64,000 nt of DNA from Sanderia malayensis (taxonomy: Eukaryota > Cnidaria > Scyphozoa > Semaeostomeae > Pelagiidae). Under the pieces are notes generated by a model, which was not told the DNA's origin, ran no database searches, and was given only the letters and a program-made list of their open reading frames with translations. Both the position numbers and the translations under genes were made by a program. Below, piece after piece: positions 60,833 to 64,000 of the stretch. The stretch is taken from contig RQOL01000466.1 of the NCBI GenBank assembly GCA_013076295.1, positions 5,933,080 through 5,997,079 on the forward strand, in the 5' to 3' direction. Position 1 is the stretch's first letter. Each line of letters begins with the position of its first letter.

Positions 60833-62600
60833 CAGTGTGTACTGCTACAGGCTCTCCCCATCCTCCTTCGTGTATCTGCCCTGTCAACATTTCAGCCAGA
60901 TGTTGGCTGCCCAGCAGCATATCAACCTCCAAGTTGCACTCCTTCGTTACGTCAGTAAGGTATACGTCTTTGAAATGAGCATATCTCTCTTTTAATTTCA
61001 GTGGAGCAGGACTTCCAATGGTTGTCGCTGCAGGTATTGTCTTTACTTCCACGGGAATGCTGTAATTGCCATCTAGACTACTCAGCTGCAATTCATGAAT
61101 CTCTGTCTTCAATTCTTGAAGGCTTCCATTGAAACCTTCTAGCGTTTGATTCATCTTGCTGACTGGTTTGCTTTCTAGTCTTGTTATCAGCTTCTGCGTT
61201 GCAAAACTTTTAGCACTTCCACTGTCCAACAGTACTCTGCACTTCGTTGTTCCTTCTCCGCTTGCTGTGTGTACTCGTGCAATCAAGGTCCGGTAGGCTA
61301 TTGCTGCTGTTGGATTCATTGTCTTTGAGTTCAGTACTCCTGTAGGCTCTTTAATTCCGTTACACAATGTTTCGTGGTGCTTTGACTTCGCACATTTGCT
61401 GCAAGTCTCTGCTTTGTTGCATTTGGATAGTACATGTCCACGTTTTAGACATCTATACCACCTTTTATACCTCTTTATTACTGCTTCTCTTTCTTTCACC
61501 GTTGTATACTTGCTGCAATCTGACGCTTTGTGCTCATCAAGACAGAATTCGCAAGTTTCTTTCTTCTGATGCTGGACAGAGGTCAAGGTTGCTCCTGTGG
61601 CCTGCCAGGCTCTGGGTTCTGCTTGGCTTGGAATAGAAGGTCGTTCCAGCGGCTTTTTTGGTTGTGGTTGACTTGTGGAGGTTTTAGCAGCAACTCCGCA
61701 TTTCTCCATTACACGCACGCATCTTCTTAGACCTTCTATCAATTGCATCATTGTCAGGTCATCATCCTCGTCTTGGTTTTCCGTCAACCTCATTCTGATT
61801 TCAAATGGAAGCTTGCCAAGCACCTTTGGCACCATTGTCATAGAGTATTCCATCTGACTGACTCCAATAGCAGTTAATGCTTTCACGTGGCATTCTACTT
61901 CTTCGTGAAACCGCTTGAGCCTGTATAGCTCGTAGCTGTTGCTGATTGCCGGTAGTCTTTCAATACCATCAAGGTGTGCCTTGCGTAGTGTACTTCTGTG
62001 GCCATATCTGTCCTTCAATAGACGAATTGCAGCTTCATATTGGTCTCCACTCCGTTGAATATCTGAAATCGTCACAAAGGCAGGTCCCCTTAAGCAGTTT
62101 TTCAGATATTGCAATTTCTGATGGTCCGGCAATGAAGGATTGGCATGAACACCATGTTCAAAACATACCCAAAATTCGTGCCATTTCATGACGTCACCGT
62201 CGAATGGCTTCAATTCCATTTTTGGCAAACGGATTCCGGTGTAGTGATAGTCTCTCCTTGCATCTGATGGGCCATTGCTTTCTGGCTTCCTTAAAAGGTT
62301 CCTCAGTTTTGATTTTATTCTTACTACTTGTTTCTCGTGTGTTTCCATAGTGTTTAACCTTTCTTCGATCGACACACCCATCTCGTTTTGTCTTATCTCT
62401 ACCTTCCGGCTGCTTTCCTCAAGTCTTTTCAATGCATGTGTTAATGCTTCACATTTATCCCCAACATCTTCGACATCATCAGTATTTTCGTCTACCGAGA
62501 CTAACAATCTTGTTATTAACTGCCATGCTATGGCTCTGTCTTCTTCGGCTTTTTGCAACTTGATCGCTGCTCTAGGTAATCGGAATTGACTTGGTTGCAT
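60833..62600 (-). CDS. BEL-7 gag and protease, open frame
   Basis: Starts MQPSQFRLPRAAIKLQKAEE. A heptad-like helix follows, then the gag core KMELKPFDGDVMKWHEFWVC and LQYLKNCLRGPAFVTISDIQ, two to three Cys/His knuckles (CEFCLDEHKASDC; CSKCAKSKHHETLC), and the aspartic protease CRVLLDSGSAKSFATQ. It ends near MLLGSQHLAEMLTG. The frame stays open past this to 60678, but the last 50 residues are out of frame relative to pol, so a frameshift lies near 60835. An N-terminal extension containing 21-residue repeats may lie upstream (62708-63409). Confidence 0.85.
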
Positions 62601-62707
62601 ATGGATTGGTTAAAGCTGAGGAGGCGATTGCGCGTGATTGACGGACATGGGTAATATCTGGTTTCCTGCAGCTGCAGACGTCACCGGAAGATTGAATGCT
62701 TCAACAT

Positions 62708-63260
62708 CTGACGGCTCCACTGCATGCTTCACCTGTCTGAAGCGGATAGGATCGGATCTGTTCGACGGATCTGACGGCTCCACTGTATGCTTCACCTGTC
62801 TGAAGCGGATAGGATCTCATCTGCTCGAACAATCTGACGGCTCCACTGTGTGCTTCACCTGTCTGAAGCGGGTAGGATCTCATCTGTTCGAATGAATTGA
62901 CAGCTCCACTGTGTGCTTCACCTGTCTGAAGCGGATAGGATCTCATCTGTTCTACTGCTCTGACAGCTCCACTGTGTGCTTCACCTGTCTGAAGCGGGTT
63001 GGATCGGATCTGTTCGATGAATCTGACGGCTCCACTGTATGCTTCACCTAGTCTGAAGCGGATAGGATCTCATCTGCTCGAACAATCTGACGGTTCCACC
63101 GTGTGCTTCACCTGTCTGAAGCAGATAGGATCGGATCTGTTCGACGGATCTGACAGCTCAACTGTGTGCTTCACCTGTCTGAAGCGGATAGGATCTCATC
63201 TGTTCGAAGGATCTGACGGCTCCACTGTGTGCTTCACCTGTCTGAAGCGGGTTGGATCGG
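62708..63260. repeat. 63-bp tandem repeat, eight units plus a partial one
   Basis: Units start CTGACGGCTCCACTGTGTGC at 62708, 62771, 62834, 62897, 62960, 63023, 63087, 63150 and 63213. All full units are exactly 63 bp except 63023-63086 (64 bp). 63 bp is 21 codons, so the - strand reads RSYPLQTGEAHSGAV-type repeats that keep frame between units. Units differ by point changes and fall into CTCATCTG and CGGATCTG subtypes. Confidence 0.92.
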
Positions 63261-63409
63261 CTGTCACGACCATCTGAACAAACTGATTGCCTTCTGCTGT
63301 GTCTGTCTTGCCGCTCAACCAGTATCCATAACATCTCAGCATCATCAAACTCGTCTCTTCTGAATTCAGGCACTGAACACGGGCTTTCCCCTCGTTGCGA
63401 CATGTTCAA
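63158..63409 (-). CDS. Possible BEL-7 gag N-terminal extension leading into the 21-residue repeats
   Basis: Starts MNMSQRGESPCSVPEFRRDE at 63409. A charged stretch then runs into the repeat (NPLQTGEAHSGAVRSFEQM) in frame. It stops at 63158, where a GGA codon has become TGA. The array is open again from 62946 to 62701. Together with the 63-bp period this suggests the repeats were once coding and fused to gag. Expression is unproven. Confidence 0.4.
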   Translation of the reverse strand: MNMSQRGESPCSVPEFRRDEFDDAEMLWILVERQDRHSRRQSVCSDGRDSRSNPLQTGEAHSGAVRSFEQMRSYPLQTGEAHS

Positions 63410-63498
63410 AATTATTCTTAAGAACTAGCTGTTTCTGGCCAAAAGTTATGTAATTAAATCTCAAAATATTACTTCTATTCGATAAGCTATAGCCGGTA

Positions 63499-64000
63499 TG
63501 CGGCTCGGTGGACCACATCAAGTGTTGGGAATCCACGATAGGCCCAAAAAATGAAAATTAGGAGACTGCATAACTTTTTAATAATTAACATCAATAACAT
63601 AACAATAAAAAGTTTAACTACAACTACAAATCAATAAAAGGCAATTAAATTACTAAAAAGTTCAAAAAAAGAATTACGTACGAAGATTTGACGAGGGCGA
63701 TGCTACCGATTCTCAGAAAGAATTTTACCTATCTAAATTAAATTAATAACATCGCGGTCAACCAAACGACCTATTATTCCGTGCGGTATGATTTCCAAGC
63801 AGAAGGAAGCAAAAGAAAGCACAATTTGAAGTATTCACAAACGAAACTTGTGACAATCCATGGATGGCGGAGTTGTGTTGGTGAGGTAATAATATTAGTA
63901 ATATTAATAATAATAGTAATTTGATAATATAATGGTCGTCTTCACAATGGTGCTAGATTAGAATACAAAAGAGTGTGAGAGTATAAAGACACGTGGTAGA
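63499..64000 (-). repeat. Putative BEL-7 5' LTR and primer-binding region
   Basis: On the - strand, TGGTCCACCGAGCCGCAT (near 63499-63514) resembles TGATCCAACGAGCCGGAT, found just after the BEL-5 5' LTR, so both may be primer sites for one tRNA. The LTR would then run from 63523 (TGTTGGGAATCC) to the right, past the window edge. No second LTR is available to confirm it. No gene is seen in this stretch. Confidence 0.4.

Larger units (their letters stand above)
58181..64000 (-). mobile_element. BEL/Pao element (BEL-7), nearly full length, truncated in integrase
   Basis: Reading leftward from the window edge: putative 5' LTR (63523 to beyond 64000), primer-site-like sequence near 63500-63514, a tandem repeat of 63-bp units, gag-protease, RT, RNase H and integrase, which stops abruptly at 58181 where the sister copy BEL-3 continues (CCTGGAAATT). 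An internal deletion of about 100 bp removes part of the integrase core near 58370. It belongs to the same family as BEL-3. Confidence 0.88.

Noticed and set aside
62708..63260. CRISPR-like or satellite array
   Set aside because: No spacers; 63-bp units run head to tail upstream of BEL gag and keep a reading frame.
1..64000. tRNA or rRNA genes
   Set aside because: None was recognised by eye; the only tRNA-like match is the copia primer site, which is complementary to a tRNA.

Overview
The window is metazoan nuclear DNA: AT-rich, intron-bearing and dominated by transposable elements. It holds one clear host gene, a ten-exon cytosolic glycerol-3-phosphate dehydrogenase (GPD1 type, + strand, 15593-39975). 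The mix of BEL/Pao, Ty1/copia, Ty3/gypsy, Penelope-like, PIF/Harbinger, hAT-like and Mutator-like elements with a Polinton/adintovirus/adenovirus-like block suggests a marine invertebrate such as a cnidarian. The species cannot be fixed from this sequence.

Layout. 1-3 kb: 3' half of a decayed BEL element (- strand). 3.3-12.0 kb: a visibly G/C-richer, gene-dense, virus-like block. Read on the - strand from the gap, it has a penton-like/minor capsid candidate, a very basic core-like protein, a hexon-like major capsid candidate and an adenain-type cysteine protease. These are followed by a convergent + strand gene, an acidic coiled-coil protein, a secreted Cys-rich protein and a tiny basic protein. 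Several genes carry stops or frame breaks. 12012-12111 is a run of 100 Ns, so what lies next to the viral block is unresolved. 12.1-15.3 kb: a Ty3/gypsy 3' end, then a BEL pol fragment ending about 300 bp before the GPD1 start codon.

15.6-40.0 kb: GPD1. All ten exons join in phase to 347 codons, and the introns are loaded with nested transposons. Intron 1 has a Harbinger remnant, a TIR element inside a TIR element, and a Harbinger-like MITE. Intron 2 has a Mutator-like element holding a hAT-like MITE. Intron 4 has a PIF/Harbinger element of about 8 kb holding a copia element, whose 5' LTR holds a hAT-like MITE, while another MITE splits the Harbinger transposase. Intron 7 and the 3' flank hold copies of another inverted-repeat family.

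43-64 kb: stacked retroelements. They are a 3'-truncated BEL (43.3-47.9 kb, -), a full-length BEL with 420/418-bp LTRs, a 5-bp target duplication and one uninterrupted 1772-codon gag-pol (48531-54818, +), a tyrosine-recombinase-like scrap, a BEL fragment split by a Mutator-like element, a head-to-head Penelope-like GIY-YIG palindrome with a candidate hammerhead ribozyme, and a large BEL (58181 to the right edge, -) with a 63-bp tandem repeat in the region upstream of gag.

The most interesting candidate system is the endogenous DNA-virus-like block. Its capsid-protease gene order resembles the adenovirus late region, two small basic proteins carry possible adenain cleavage sites, and an A/T-rich 20-22 bp tandem array lies between divergent genes. 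All family calls were made by eye from motifs; no search was run.
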